38,356 bases of DNA from Rhizomucor pusillus (Eukaryota; Mucoromycota; Mucoromycetes; Mucorales; Lichtheimiaceae). Below, in pieces: positions 10,979 through 22,659 of this stretch. Every line of letters begins with the position of its first letter. Position 1 is the first letter of the stretch. The translations under genes were made by a program, and so were the position numbers. Where the stretch lies: positions 1 to 38,356 of the forward strand of contig FWWN02000652.1 in NCBI GenBank assembly GCA_900175165.2. The letters run 5' to 3'. The notes beneath the pieces are model-generated. The model did not search any database. It saw only the letters and a program-made list of their open reading frames with translations, and had not been told where the DNA came from.

Positions 10979-10992
10979 TTTTCGGAAAGAGT
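10979..10992 (-). repeat. Right terminal inverted repeat of the Tc1-like element
   Basis: The plus strand reads ttttcggaaagagt, the reverse complement of the left repeat at 9383-9396. It lies about 75 bases after the transposase stop codon. Confidence 0.6.
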
Positions 10993-11199
10993 AGACAGTG
11001 CTGGAAGAGGGTCTTTCTTGAGTGGAGATACTGCGATGGCTGAACGATCCAAACGCCTAACGTAATGACGGTGTAGCTCTGTCTGGCAGTAGCAGAGTTT
11101 GCACAACACAACGAAGTTTAATCCGTTAATAAAAGCATTGCTTACAGAATTTTTATTAAGCTGAACGCTGTACAGGCGCTACACGACAATCAAATACTT

Positions 11200-11744
11200 T
11201 TAAATTCTTTGGCTGGGCGTGAATATGATGACTTCGACGGTGGAAGGAATGAGATCAACAAGATTTTTAATTTTGGGTTGCTCCCTAAGAAAGGTTAATA
11301 TGGTGCAGTTTTATATCATCCTTACCTGATAAAATCGTAAACATTTTCATAATTGGTGCTTAATCCCGCAAAATCGAGTACAACAAGGTACACAGGTTTC
11401 GTCGTCACCTTCAAATAAGGTAATAAATCTAGATGAAATGGACAATCAGAATTAAGGGCCTTGTCTACTTTATCTTGCTCCTTACCTTGTGTCGTGCCTT
11501 GGATAACTTTTAGTTGGTTCATAATCTCGTCCCAACGCGGCAAGTCACGGGTTGCATTTGGCTCACTGCTGTCGCTACTGGGAGAGACGTAGGTATGGCT
11601 TGGTGCTGATGATCTCTGGATGTCTAAAGTATGCTGGACGATAGGTCGTGTGCTTTGCCTCTCGATAGTAGAAGCGAAGACATTCATGTGCGTTTGTACT
11701 TCCGGCTGTTGTTGCATTGCTGGACGCTCCTCTGCAAGTCTCAT
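11200..11744 (-). CDS. Uncharacterised protein, 5' end uncertain
   Basis: A long exon (11326-11744) joins a short last exon (11200-11284) across a 41-base GT-AG intron with a good branch site and acceptor (attaac...tttcttag). The joined product is about 167 residues. The N-terminal half is Gln/Ser/Thr-rich and polar. The C-terminal half has a hydrophobic strand (PVYLVVLDFAGL) followed by mixed helices and another strand (TVEVIIFTP), so it may fold as a small alpha/beta domain. I do not recognise the family. A further 5' exon is possible: an acceptor-like ctttcag lies about 20 bases before the ATG at 11744, and in-frame codons continue up to it. It is divergent from Snx4, with about 300 bases between starts. 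Confidence 0.5.
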
Positions 11745-12039
11745 CGATCGCAAGTATAGTGGTCCTGAAAGTCGATTGTAGCTATACCAGATAAAAGCTT
11801 ATACGTCGTCGTTCCAGTGGTGATTATGGAACGCAGAGACACTCTATCAATACATACGAGGAAAACCTTGTCTCAAGTCTGACGTGATTGTTGTTGCAGC
11901 AGCTTTTGAACACAACAATCCATCAATGTGCAAATTCATCAACAATCTTTGTTGCAAAGGGCAGCAGCATTACTCCTGATCGGAGCTAGGATTCCAGACA
12001 TGCATTGTCTCTCTTTTCCCTTCACAACCACGCAAGCAA

Positions 12040-14245
12040 ATGAGCGACGACTATGAGAATGTCGAGTGGAACGTACACGCCACTGCAGATGCATACACTC
12101 CATTAGCAGAGTCTGACGACCCGCTGTCTGTCTTTAGCAGTACAGTCAACCATAAAGATTTTGCGAACCAAGTACGTTTTGACATGACAGTGATAAACGA
12201 GCTATTATGTTCGGGGCGCATAACGTGTTGTTGAACTGCTCTACGCTCACAGAGCTTTGCATCTACCAATGGTCACAGCACACCACAGTCACCAAAAGCA
12301 GCAACCGTACCGTATGTCAATACGAATGATTCTACAGAGTCTTTAGATACCAGTCCATCACCACCGTTACCTCCTCCGTCTTCTGTGAATGCCCAACAAC
12401 AGCAGCCACCACTTAGCAGCATTGAATATACAGCAAAACCAATGACAATACGGATAAGCGATCCTCAAAAGCACACTGATTCGCAGGGTGCTTACATTTC
12501 GTATCTCATCACTACCACGGTACAGAAACTTTGTGATTCAAGAAACAAAGAAGAGAATAACTAACAATTATCCTTAGACGTCTGTGGAATCGTTCTCCTC
12601 CCGGCAGCCAAGACCCGTGAGGAGAAGATACCAGGATTTTGTCTGGCTCCATAATGCATTGACTCTAGAATTTCCGGCATCTATAGTACCTCCGTTACCG
12701 GAGAAGCATCGACTAGGTAGGTACATGCAGCAATGTTTACGAATCCGGCTTTTTGGTCATCGACTCAAGGATCTTAGAATATATCAAGGGAGATCGCTTC
12801 GGACCTGAGTTTGTAGAAAGGCGAAGAGTGAGGTATACTACGAAACAATGTGATTTATACAGAGTGTAACTAAATGCGCTATCTTACAGTCTGCAATGGT
12901 TTTTGGATCGGATAGCTCGACATCCAGAGCTACAGCAATCAGCCTGCTGCAGAGTGTTTTTAGAATCCACGGACTTTGTAAGTGCTTGTGTATAGGTATC
13001 GGCCGAGAATTGCCGAGCTGATTTTTGTATGGGCAGCGGAACGATAAGCGCATGCAATCACGGAGAGTTCCACAGGCAGCATCCGTACTCGAATCTCTCA
13101 GTGATACCTTATTGAATGCGTTTGCCAAAGTGAAAAAACCGGATGAACGTTTCGTCGACATGAAGGAAAATATCGACCGCCTCCAGGATAATTTGGATAT
13201 AATAGAAAGACTGTACTCCAGAATCGGCAAAAGACAGAGTGGCAAGTGGCAAAAGATCATCGAGGAATTGGTTGATTTTTTTTTCGATAGTTAACTGGTT
13301 TGTCTACAGATTTACATCAAGATTACGTGAGTTTCGCTGCAAGTATCCAAGGCTTGTCTGGACTGGAAACAGGAGTGGCACAGCCGTTACATCAATTTGC
13401 AGAAACTACAAAGGCATACGCCGATGCTATGCACGAGATGGTGAGCATTTTGGTTCTGTCACTTTAGCGTTATCATTGTTTTTGGCTGAAATAAGTTTAC
13501 AACAGATTCATCAAGAAGATCTCATGTTCCTGAACGATGTCCACGAACTCTTGGCATACTGCCACGCTGCCAAGGTAAGTTGCGTGTAACGTATGATGTG
13601 TCAACTGATGAGAAGAATTGGGTCTCTTAATTTTCACCATTTTAGGCCGTGCTTCGTGCCCGTGATCAAAAGCAAGTCGACTTTGAAGAATTGTCTGCGT
13701 ACCTACACAGGACAATCCAGGAGAAGGAGCGACTTCGTCATCCAGGCCGAAATATCGGCGGCGGCGGTGGTTTGAATATCAGCGAGTTTGTGACGGATCG
13801 GCTCAATGAAGTTCGAGGCGTCGACATGCAGCGTGCAAGGCTAGAGAAAATAGCTCGGTTAGAACGACGTGTAAAAGAGGTAAAAAAAAGCAATACATTG
13901 CTGCGATGGATAGGCCCTGACAACACGGCGCTGTGTAGCTCGAGTCGGAGGTGTCTCAAGCGAACGATGCTTCAAACGCATTTTCCAATCAAGTTCTCAA
14001 GGAACACCAGATTTTCGAAAAGGCAAAGACGGAGGAATTAAAACAAGGATTGGCAGCATACGCGGATTCTCACATTAACTTTTTCCAAAAGGTATGCGAA
14101 ATGCCATTTGCTGAGTAGCGATTTTTTATATATTTACATGATTTCATTCCAGGGCATTACAGTTTGGGAAAGCATACTACCTGTCCTGGAAAATATCCGG
14201 GTGGAAGATACCGAGGATGAGGATGTATTAGCCGAAGAAGAATAA
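12040..14245 (+). CDS. SNX4: Sorting nexin Snx4/Atg24 (PX-BAR)
   Basis: Eleven exons (12040-12171, 12253-12519, 12578-12716, 12778-12832, 12890-12977, 13037-13238, 13310-13440, 13506-13574, 13646-13879, 13939-14091, 14153-14245) give 520 residues. After a Pro/Gln/Ser-rich N-terminus, a PX domain spans about 107-226 with the phosphoinositide-binding RRRY (R150, Y151), PPLPEK and DRFGPEFVERRR motifs. The rest is a BAR-type coiled coil that ends in an acidic tail. Length and motifs fit Snx4/Atg24, which binds PI3P on endosomes and acts in endosome-to-Golgi recycling and selective autophagy. The donor after exon 6 (A|GTGGCA) is weak; it was chosen because only it restores the frame into LHQDYVSF. 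The gene is tail to tail with the Myb gene, 230 bases apart. Confidence 0.88.
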
Positions 14246-14475
14246 ATAGTTAGCTGTTTGCTACCTTGAGAACTTTTTGCAATGCGTTAAATTGGTTTCT
14301 CATAATTGATAACCTATATCAGCAAGAAATACGAAGCTTGTGGCATTTATTCTTTAGGAATAGAGAAAGTATTTATCCAAAGATATTTGACTATGAGAAG
14401 TAGGGTCATGGGTTTCCAAGTACAGCACAACTAGCATTGGAAAAGTGTTGAGGGAATGAATGCTTGACATGCTTG

Positions 14476-16294
14476 TTAAGTAGCGTTTTGCATGTTTGCA
14501 ACCATCGTTTCACGATGCTCGATCAAATAATCCAGAATTTCTTAGCATAATAGTAATTAGTTGAGCATATCTGATAGGCATGTATGCTATGTTTGTTCTC
14601 TTACCAGTGAATGATTTCTTTTGGAAATCAGGGACGGTCACACGAATCCTCAGATATGTGTCTCTGCAAGCCCGTGGTGTGCTAAGGAGAAAAAGCTGGT
14701 GAGATTGCTGCACAGTGTACAAGTTAAAGAAGGGCAAAAGCTTACAATGGCGCTTCTTTGCAAGGTACGCGATTGAACACGATATCTGATTCTTTTTTCC
14801 AATCAAACTCTCGCATTCTACAAACGGGCATGGACACATTTCAGTCATCCACATCCTTGTCCAGGCATTTGCTTAGACTTACCTCTTGAATAAGGCTAAC
14901 TGTGCAGGTACATCCATTTTACGAAGGGATTGTATCTGTACAAATCCACCAGTGTCCCAAAACTTTCTGTGAAGTTGCGTAGGCGTGAATTTTGAATTAA
15001 ATGTCTCCTTTGAGACTTGCTCCCACGGAATAGCGCTGCTGCCCTGATCTTCGTACTTTGCAGTCGCCTCTTTGAGTTTAGCTACATCCTCCTTTGTCCA
15101 CCTTTGTCCTGTTACGCAAGGAACAGTTAGCTCATATTTACTACGCAGGTGTTTTTACCAAGCCGAACCTGTCGGAACTCGACGTGCTGCTTGATCGCGC
15201 AGTGCGCGTGCTCGACTTCTACAAGCATCAGCAGAGCGCCCCAGAGCCTTTCCAACCTCGAGATAGTTATTTGCTGTCGTTCCTAGCAAACTATATCACA
15301 AAGGAAGAGAGAAAGATCACGTGAGCATACTCGCTCCTTCTTCCTTTCAGAGGACATCAGACTTACTCTAGTAGCTTTTTATCCTCCTCTTCTGTCCAAC
15401 GTCCACGATATTGTCCTGCATGATATGCAGTCCTGGTGTGCCGAATAATGTGATAGAGAGCGCGATTCGGGAACGGCTTGGCAATTCTCCACCAAAAGCG
15501 AAGATGCTTCCTCGCTGGTTCAGCAACCATAGTTTGGAAATCCTCAAACGATATGCCTTGCCGCTATGTTCAAGCAAATTAGTGATTCACGCCAAACGCG
15601 CAAACACGGACGATTTTATTACCTTGCAGACTTTTTTGACTTGCTTCTCGAGTTTTATACGTTCTTCCCCTGTCCACTGTCCTGTAGATACCTCCCATCC
15701 ATATTTGTTCACTCTACTCTTGACATCTTTTCGTGGTGATTCGTGCCACGGGTATCTGGGCTTATAATTCTCATCATCATCATCATCCTCTCCTGAGCTG
15801 CTGTCACTGTCAGAGTCAGAAATAAAGTCGTCGTGGCCCACTCTGATGCTCTCGCCCTCCAGAAGACGTCGATTGCGATATTTGGACCTAGCATTGATAT
15901 CCTCACTTTCAATCACTCTGTGGAATTTCGGCTGTAACCGGTTTTGCACAGTCTTCGTCTTCAACTCTGTTTTCCGTCGTCTTTTTCTGGGTCGCTCATC
16001 GTTTGATGTAGAAGCTATTTGTTCATTTCCTTCGTCGTTGCTATTCCTGTTCTCCTTGTCATCAATGCTTTCGTCCTCCTCTGCTTTACTCATCGTCTCC
16101 TTCGATTCAGATGATCGCGAATTGGATGGTTTTGTCGATTCTTCTTGTCGTTGCTCCTGCTGTTGCTCCGTCGATTCCTTTCGACGTTTCATTTTCCTAG
16201 CCTTTTTAAGCGTTTCCTTTTCTTTTTGCATTGATGCAGGTTCTGCGGGTTTTTGTTGCGACGAAGTCAATGTAACCTCAGTCTTTACTTGTGT

Positions 16295-16332
<38 letters not shown>

Positions 16333-16708
16333 GCTTGTCTGCCATATCACGTTTCGTCTTTTCTTGAGGAGGCGATGGTTGCACGTTTGAGTGATCTGCC
16401 TCCCGATTCAAATCCTTTGCTTGGCTATTTTGCGGAGCCACCTGCTCGTCCGCTACATTCCTCGATTCCTTAGACTTTTAAGATTGGTGTCAACATCACA
16501 AGGTTACAAGTGTCAAACCAAAGTATTGGCTTACATGTTCATGCTTCCGATCACGCTTCTTATCTTTCTTGTGCTTGTGTTTCTTGTCTTTATGCTTTTT
16601 GTGCTTTTTAGCGCTCTTTTCTGCGCCTTTGTCACGTTTCTTCTTCTTAATTGCGCCCTCAGTTTTTCTAATGTCCTTTTCTTCCTTGTGCTTTTTCTCT
16701 TTGGACAT
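14476..16708 (-). CDS. Reb1/TTF1-like Myb-domain DNA-binding protein
   Basis: Eight exons (16535-16708, 15623-16468, 15367-15563, 15169-15290, 14883-15108, 14746-14817, 14605-14681, 14476-14540) give 592 residues. The N-terminus is Lys/Glu-rich (KKHKKHKDKKHKHKKDKK), then a polyQ run of 13 and acidic Ser/Asp stretches. From about 320 come Myb/SANT repeats: GQWTGEERIKL, then YHIIRHTR..RGRWTEEEDKKL, EVGKALGRSADACRSR, and GQRWTKEDVAKL. This order matches the Reb1/TTF1 family, which binds rDNA terminator sites, stops RNA polymerase I and can block replication forks. Role here is inferred from the family. The start at 16708 was chosen because the Lys-rich domain begins there; an in-frame Met at 16792 is possible. 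The third tryptophan spacing is irregular in repeat two. Confidence 0.78.
16295..16333. repeat. Uninterrupted (TTG)13 / (CAA)13 microsatellite
   Basis: Thirteen perfect TTG units on the plus strand read as 13 CAA Gln codons in the Reb1/TTF1-like gene. With no CAG interruption the tract should be length-variable between isolates. Confidence 0.85.
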
Positions 16709-16925
16709 TGCCAGAGTAGGGGGAAAGAGGTGTTCAGGGCAAGCCACTGCAATGTGCATGAAACAAGTTTGTCCGAAATTAAATTCACTCACAGTTTTGT
16801 CCTTGGAACGGGCACAAATTCAAGTCTGCATGAAGCAGTCCTCTTCGATGTAACATTGTATGTAACGAAAGAGAAGAAAATTAATATATGACTACAAGAA
16901 AGGAGTAAAGAGGAAGAGAGATAAA

Positions 16926-19900
16926 CTAGTGATAATCTGATGTGAGTCTTTGTCGTGAAGAATGGAGATCCTCATCGCTGCTGCTAAATGCACTCTCAAC
17001 ACTGTCCGACCGTTTGTTGAACAAGTGCGAAAATCCATCCCTGGTGTCTTGTGCTCGTTGATGATTACTGGCGGTAGTGAAAGTAATCTTTTCGTCTGGA
17101 GGAGGAATAAAAGGTTTTGATGATTCTTGCTGCTGCTGCGTCGATGAGGATTGCGATGGTATATCTGTCTTTTTATCTGTTAATGCATATTGCTTGTTAG
17201 CGTGATCAAGAGATCGGAATAATTCATCATCAACGTAGTACGCCTTGAACAACATCTCGAGTACTTGCAACCGTTCTTCGACGCGTGATACACGCTCTGC
17301 CTCAGTCTCGTTGGCAAGACTCGCAAGGTTCTGCACGCTGAAGCGATGATGTACCGGATCGATGAACGGGACACCAGAGTCGGTCGTCCTAAAGCTTTTG
17401 CTGAGACCGCGCAAAAGCGATCTCTTCATGTCGCCGATAGACCACCTCTGAACAATACCCCAGGGCGACCGAGGGCGATAGCCGAACAGCCATGTTTGGA
17501 GCGCGACAAGGAGACCGAAAATGCCGCCAACAAATCCAAGAGCGTTCAGCAAGGTATACATTTTGACTTCGCGGTCAGTAATGTTGGCGAAAGTTTCCGG
17601 GAACACGGCCATGAATCCCAGATCCGAGTGAGTTGCTGTGTAGTTTGGATTAGGCGCTTCTTGTCTAAAGTTTGTCTCGATTTCAGGCGTCGAGTTGCTG
17701 ATCGGCAGGAAGCCCACATAGTTCCATCCGACAGACTGCAGATATCGATGATCGACAAGATCGTAGCTCATGGCGCTGTACGTGAATGGCTGTATCGTGT
17801 ACACATTGGTTGCCTGGATATCGTTTCGCTCTCCATTCTGCCAATTCAGAACGTCGGCATCAGACATGAGAAGTGGTATCGAATCTTGGAGGTTATAGAG
17901 TTTTGCGTTGGGATCCATCTCTTTGGGGTATGCTGACACATGGATGCGTCCGTAAGATATAGACTGATCTCCAAAGAACGTGAACAGGAGCCGTGAACCA
18001 TTGTTGGCTCCGGACGTTGAAGTCATCTGGAAGTCTGTAGTTGAACGGAATAAGAAACAATTGATTGCTCCCAGATTGTCAGCGAATGTCGGCGTGAAAA
18101 TGCTCATGTTAAGAGCAGTGATGAAGCTTGTGCAAGAATAGCCGTTATCTGTCTGGCAGACGACGCCGGGATTCCTTGGGTCGACCGGGTTCGGATATGT
18201 CGGAAATCCATCGAAACAAAATCGTAAATCTACGAAAGAGTATCAGTGGATGCGTTGGCCGGAATATATGCAGCTATTGTTTCTTTACCTGGCACTGCTA
18301 CTTGGGCAGCTGATTCCTCAATTCTTTCAGTGACATTGGGGCTAGTTACTGCTTGTCGAATAATAAAGACAAGACACAGTGCAAAAATGACAAGCAGGAA
18401 AAATTGACTACAGATCCTGGCAGTCTCGGCCCAAATGGGTTCACCGGTACTATTCAGCATATGTGTAAACAATTGTTCACCTACAACATATACTTTGAGA
18501 AGCAATAATGGTTTTGCAGAACTTACCGTGGATGCCAGATATCATGGTGGATTCGGGCAATAAGCCAGCGAATATACGTCTGGAAACGCCACAGAAGGAA
18601 TAATATGACTGCAAGCAACGCGGCTCCTGCGATAACTACGCCGACAATGATACCGGTGGATATCGTCGAGGAACTGCTGGAATCACTAGTATCGAAAGTT
18701 TGCAGCCATTCACTGCTGTCAAGAGAGTACACGTTTATATCGTTGTAATATGTATTTAATGCAGAGCCTACAACATATCTGTTTTAGTTGCAGCAAAGGA
18801 GGCAACATGGGAAATATACATACCGAACGCCACAGTAAAATGATTGTCGTCGAGAAGAGATGCTGCTGCATATGAGCGTCTGGATGGTGGAATGCCCTGG
18901 ATCGTCGGTATCGACCACGTCCAAGAGCTCGTGTCGAGAACCGCTACAGCGTTCAGGTACGCTCGATGTCGCATATCAGCACCGTTGTCACCTGATTGTC
19001 TTAATTTTAGCAATACTTGTCTGAAACAAGAAGGACAAGCTCTGTACATACCTCCAAAAATAACTATTCTGTCACCGGATACTACAAGGAACGAGAGGAA
19101 GGATCAGCGATCGATTCTAATTTCTGTGCGACACCACATACTCACCGACTATGGCATTGTGTGAAGTACGGGTGGATGGAATCTGACCCGTAGCATTTTT
19201 CACAGACCACGTCGATGACGTGGTATCGAAAACTGGTAACTGGGTCATTGGAGCGAGTCCGCTTGTCATCTGGCCGTTGTTGTTGGATACGACGACACCG
19301 CCCACGATAACTAGCAACCCATTGCTGATGTGTGTACAAGGAAATGGAAAAAAAAATAAGGTTCCGGTCCTTGGAAAATTTTCGCATTGCTGCTGCATTG
19401 TCTTACCTCAGAAGCGATGATGTATGGCCGTACATGGCGACTGTGAAACTCGGCAGCTGAGTGTATGTCATGGTAGACAGATCGAGTTGCCACATATCAT
19501 TGAAGCTTGCGGTCATGTTGAGCGCGCCACCAAAGATGTATACTCTGTTGCTAGACTGGTCAAGCGAAGTGCTGAAAAGTTGTCTGTTGTTTGGTGCGGT
19601 CGCCGTTGTCGTCGCGTTCGTGCTACCATTGCCTCTCAAAGTTTGCCAAGCTTGAGAGCTAAAACTGTATTGATAGACCTGCATTGGCAACACTTGATTT
19701 GCTGTTGCTTGGGCTATGCCGCCAAGGAGATAAAAGCTGTCTCCCTGTGCCGTGTAGATTGCTTCACCGTACGTGGTGCCGGGCGGAGGATTCGACTGTG
19801 GTAAAACGTTCCACGTAAATCCATTGCTTGTCTGAGTCAGCTGGTACAAGTCGTTCGTGAAAGTTGTCGTAGCGTTTTCGCCGCCGAAAAGGATCATCGA

Positions 19901-20050
19901 TTGGTTCCTTGTTGCGAAAGCCATGCCACCTTTGAAAGGTAGCGTGGATGCAAGGTTAGGTGCATAAAAATAACCTTGAACGCCTGTCAGCGCGAACAAA
20001 TGCAGCAGTAGCGTCGTCGCGACGACGGCGTAATTGCCGAAGGCTTTCAT
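16926..20050 (-). CDS. Kelch-repeat protein with three membrane segments
   Basis: Seven exons (19407-20050, 19146-19324, 19052-19081, 18824-18991, 18527-18767, 18289-18449, 16926-18229) give 908 residues. Residues 1-26 are a signal peptide. A kelch propeller fills about 27-360 with FGG and DLYQL/DMWQLDL-type blades and many N-glycosylation sites. Membrane segments lie at about 379-401, 434-451 and 700-722. Between the first two is a short loop with WHPRTGEPIWAE; between the last two is a roughly 245-residue segment with Cys (FCFDGF, VVCQTDNGYSC). The tail (723-908) has a predicted coiled coil (ETEAERVSRVEERLQVLEML) and is Ser/Gln-rich. Topology would place kelch and Cys domains outside and the tail inside, like a receptor or wall sensor. 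Function is unknown. Exon 3 has only 30 bases. Confidence 0.8.
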
Positions 20051-21494
20051 GGCAAGCAGGTAAAAGAAAAAGAATATGTAATTTTTCTCGCTTGGTCGGA
20101 AGAGGGAGGAATTGAAAAGAAAAGAATCGGGACAAGGAAGGAGTCAAGATATATATTTTTATTGGTAACTGTCCAGGAGTGTTAAAAGAAGGCTAGAGCA
20201 GCCTTCTATTTTTGTGCTTTTCTTGAGCATATCCATATCTGTAAGGAGGAGAGATGGTCTAATACGTTCCTGCACTCTCGTTGCGTCGCGCTTCCTCTCC
20301 TCGTTTTTTCTCTCGTTTTCTTTAGCTTTCCTTCAGTAATTCGCCTTGTATTTCAGACGTCGAGCTGTAAAGGGTATTTTGATCCTTCCTTCTTTCCAAG
20401 CAGCAACAACAATGCATGCTCTCAACGACAGTCCAAATTTGGAGAAACAATGCTGGATAATCTAATTTTGCTACAGTGCTCACCCCCTTCCTTTCTTTCA
20501 CATGCGAAGAAGCAGTACGTCGATTACACTCATTCCTCTGTGAGAAGGCACTGTCGCATTCGCTCTTGCTCCATTTCACTTAAATTTGAAATACCAAATC
20601 CCTGCCTCCACTACAGTCCGCATAAATGCAGTTTCCGGGAACAGTCCGTTGCGAAGAATCCGCTTGCCAGAGATACTAACAGGGAATTGCTTTACCGATA
20701 TGGCCAAAGTTGCAGTGATGTCATATGCATTGTGGAGGCCTTTAATTATTATCGCATATTGCACCTATTTCTTTTATCAGTAAGGCTGGGTACGCCCTAA
20801 TGCTCTCTTTATCTGCCAACGGCAATACATACACAATCCATCACACGGTGGACTCGAAAACACACAGAATTAAGCAAAGGATGTTTTGCCTGTCTGAAAA
20901 TAGTAATGCTTTCTGATCGACTGACTACCATTTATTACACAATGGCCATTAAAAGTATGTATGAAAAAGAATGTGATCGAACATACCATGTTACTTGGTA
21001 TAATTGGTGCTTTATTTCAAGGTGCTGCAGCGGAATCTCAGGACATATAGTTATTAATGCCGTATAAAAAAGCTGCTCTTGAAGAGACTGCCCATTTGCA
21101 GATTAAAGGATATTGACAGGTTGAAACTTTCGAATTGGAAACTATACACCATCCTACTGTCGAAATATCCATTAGCATGACCTAGCGATCGGATAACCGA
21201 TCAACTGCAAGTTTATCAAATATCTATTAAATCCATTACAAGAGGTAGCGTCTCTGTCGCTATAATAATCAAATTAGTGTTGACTCATTTTAAAATATAC
21301 CATTCAACTTGTATCTAGGTACTTAGAATCATTGGGGATATCATACTGTTTTACTGCATGTCCATATCTTCAGTCCTCCCTGCTGTCGCCATTGGATGTG
21401 TGTAACGTCACCGAATTTCCAGCGGTGGTCCACCTGATTTCACGCCCTTCTTCGTGTCCCACCACAGGTTTGGCAGGATACTTTGAATCTTCAA
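20051..21494. other. Intergenic, shared upstream region of kelch and SAP genes
   Basis: Both flanking genes are transcribed away from this 1.4 kb. A TATA-like atatatat at about 20150-20157 lies 100 bases before the kelch start. I see no gene: open frames at 20322-20800 lie on both strands over the same bases and have no motif. The middle is AT-rich. Confidence 0.5.
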
Positions 21495-22659
21495 ATGGCA
21501 GACAAGTACAAGAACCTTAAAGTTAAAGATCTTCAAGGTAGGCGCTCAAACAAATTGCTGGAGGTTGAGACTGAAGATTCACGATAACATTAGAGTTGCT
21601 GCAAAAGAATGGACTCCCGCATTCCGGCAAGAAGGAAGAATTGATCGATCGCTTGGTCAAGCATGATGAGCGCAAAGCATTAGAGATCAACTCTCTGGAA
21701 GAGGAATTTGGCAATCTAGAAGACTTTGATGAATCAAAGCTCGACTTGGAGTAAGAAAAACGATGCTGGTTTGTCAAAAGAAAACGATCGCGTCAAGCTA
21801 ATTGGATCACTCAGTGACTTGGCCCACGACCCTGATCTAAAGTCCTTGCAAGAAGAAACCAGCGCTAAAGAAACAGAAGAACCAACTGTAAGCAAAGCAT
21901 CCGAACCCAGCACAAGTGGAACAAAGAAGGAAGAAGAGGAAAAAGAAAAAGCAACAACTACAAGTGCCACGGCTGCTACAACGAGCGACAAAAGCGCGAC
22001 CAAATCACAAACAAAGCAAACTGTTGTTGAAAAGCCAGGATCCAACTTCAAGTACACACCGATCACGTTTAAAAAGTCCTCACCCACCAAGTCTCAGCCT
22101 GCAGCTGCAGCAGCGCCAACAACAACGACGAAAGCAGCTGCATCTACCCCGTCACCTAAGTCGGCAACGTCTACTGCCTCAAGCACAGCCCAAAGCGAGT
22201 TGGAAAAGAAGATTGTGCGCGCCAAGCGATTCGGTGTGCCTTTGGATGAACAAACTAAGAAGCAGCTTCGAGCAGAGCGGTTCGGTATACCATTGGATGA
22301 AAAAGAAAAGAAAGAACTACGAGCACAGCGTTTTGGAACAGGAAATCAAGGATCGAGCAGAAAGTCGAGTGTATGTTATTTAGAGAGGCCTAGGACTGGA
22401 AACAACCATTCGCTAACGAGCAATGGGACAGGGTGAAGACCCTGAGGTCTTGAAAAAGCGTGCGGAGCGGTTCGGCATCCCAGTCAAGGACGCCGCCGCA
22501 GAAGAAGAGAAGAAACGAAAGCGAGCAGAGCGATTTGGTCTGAATACTGTATGTATATTTGTAATTTTATCCAAATATGTGTGCCGACGATCAGGATAAA
22601 GGCTAACGGGTTCTCTCTTTGCTTCCACAATCACGTAGAACAAGAAGCAGAGAAAATAA
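21495..22659 (+). CDS. SAP-domain mRNA-export factor, Tho1/SARNP-like
   Basis: Five exons (21495-21537, 21594-21750, 21815-22370, 22432-22548, 22639-22659) give 297 residues. The SAP domain is at about 5-40 (LKVKDLQELLQKNGLPHSGK, then KEELIDRLV). A long Ser/Thr/Ala/Lys low-complexity linker follows. The C-terminal third has four copies of a (R/K)(A)(E/K/Q)RFG(I/V)P motif: AKRFGVPL, AERFGIPL, AERFGIPV and AERFGLNT, plus AQRFGTG. These repeats are the hallmark of Tho1 and SARNP/CIP29, which act with the TREX complex and Sub2/UAP56 in mRNP assembly and export. The last exon codes only NKKQRK, a basic end. The splice 21750/21815 was set by frame; the exon read-through hits a stop at once. Confidence 0.85.

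Larger units (their letters stand above)
9382..10991 (+). mobile_element. Tc1-like (DD34E) DNA transposon, recently inactivated
   Basis: The element is about 1.6 kb. Its ends carry the inverted 14-mer ACTCTTTCCGAAAA (left 9383-9396; right, complementary strand, 10979-10992) and each is bordered by TA (9380-9381 and 10992-10993), the target duplication expected of Tc1/mariner. Inside is one transposase gene (9621-10906) with a DD34E arrangement. The left part holds four spaced TCGCAT motifs. A fragment of a related copy lies at 27561-27810. The exact outer ends are uncertain by a few bases because the left and right repeats are offset by two nucleotides relative to TA. Confidence 0.75.

Noticed and set aside
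15846..16367. Plus-strand open frame of 173 codons with a long Cys run
   Set aside because: It is the complement of the polyQ and acidic Ser/Asp-rich coding region of the Reb1/TTF1-like gene; the Cys run is the antisense of CAA repeats.
17346..17936. Plus-strand open frame of 196 codons
   Set aside because: Antisense to the well-supported last exon of the kelch gene; no domain and no promoter.
18230..18505. An independent small membrane protein between the kelch and downstream reading frames
   Set aside because: Exon 6 (18289-18449) and its splices connect both sides in frame (WHPR then TGEPIW, and VAVP then DLRFCF), so it is better explained as part of one gene.
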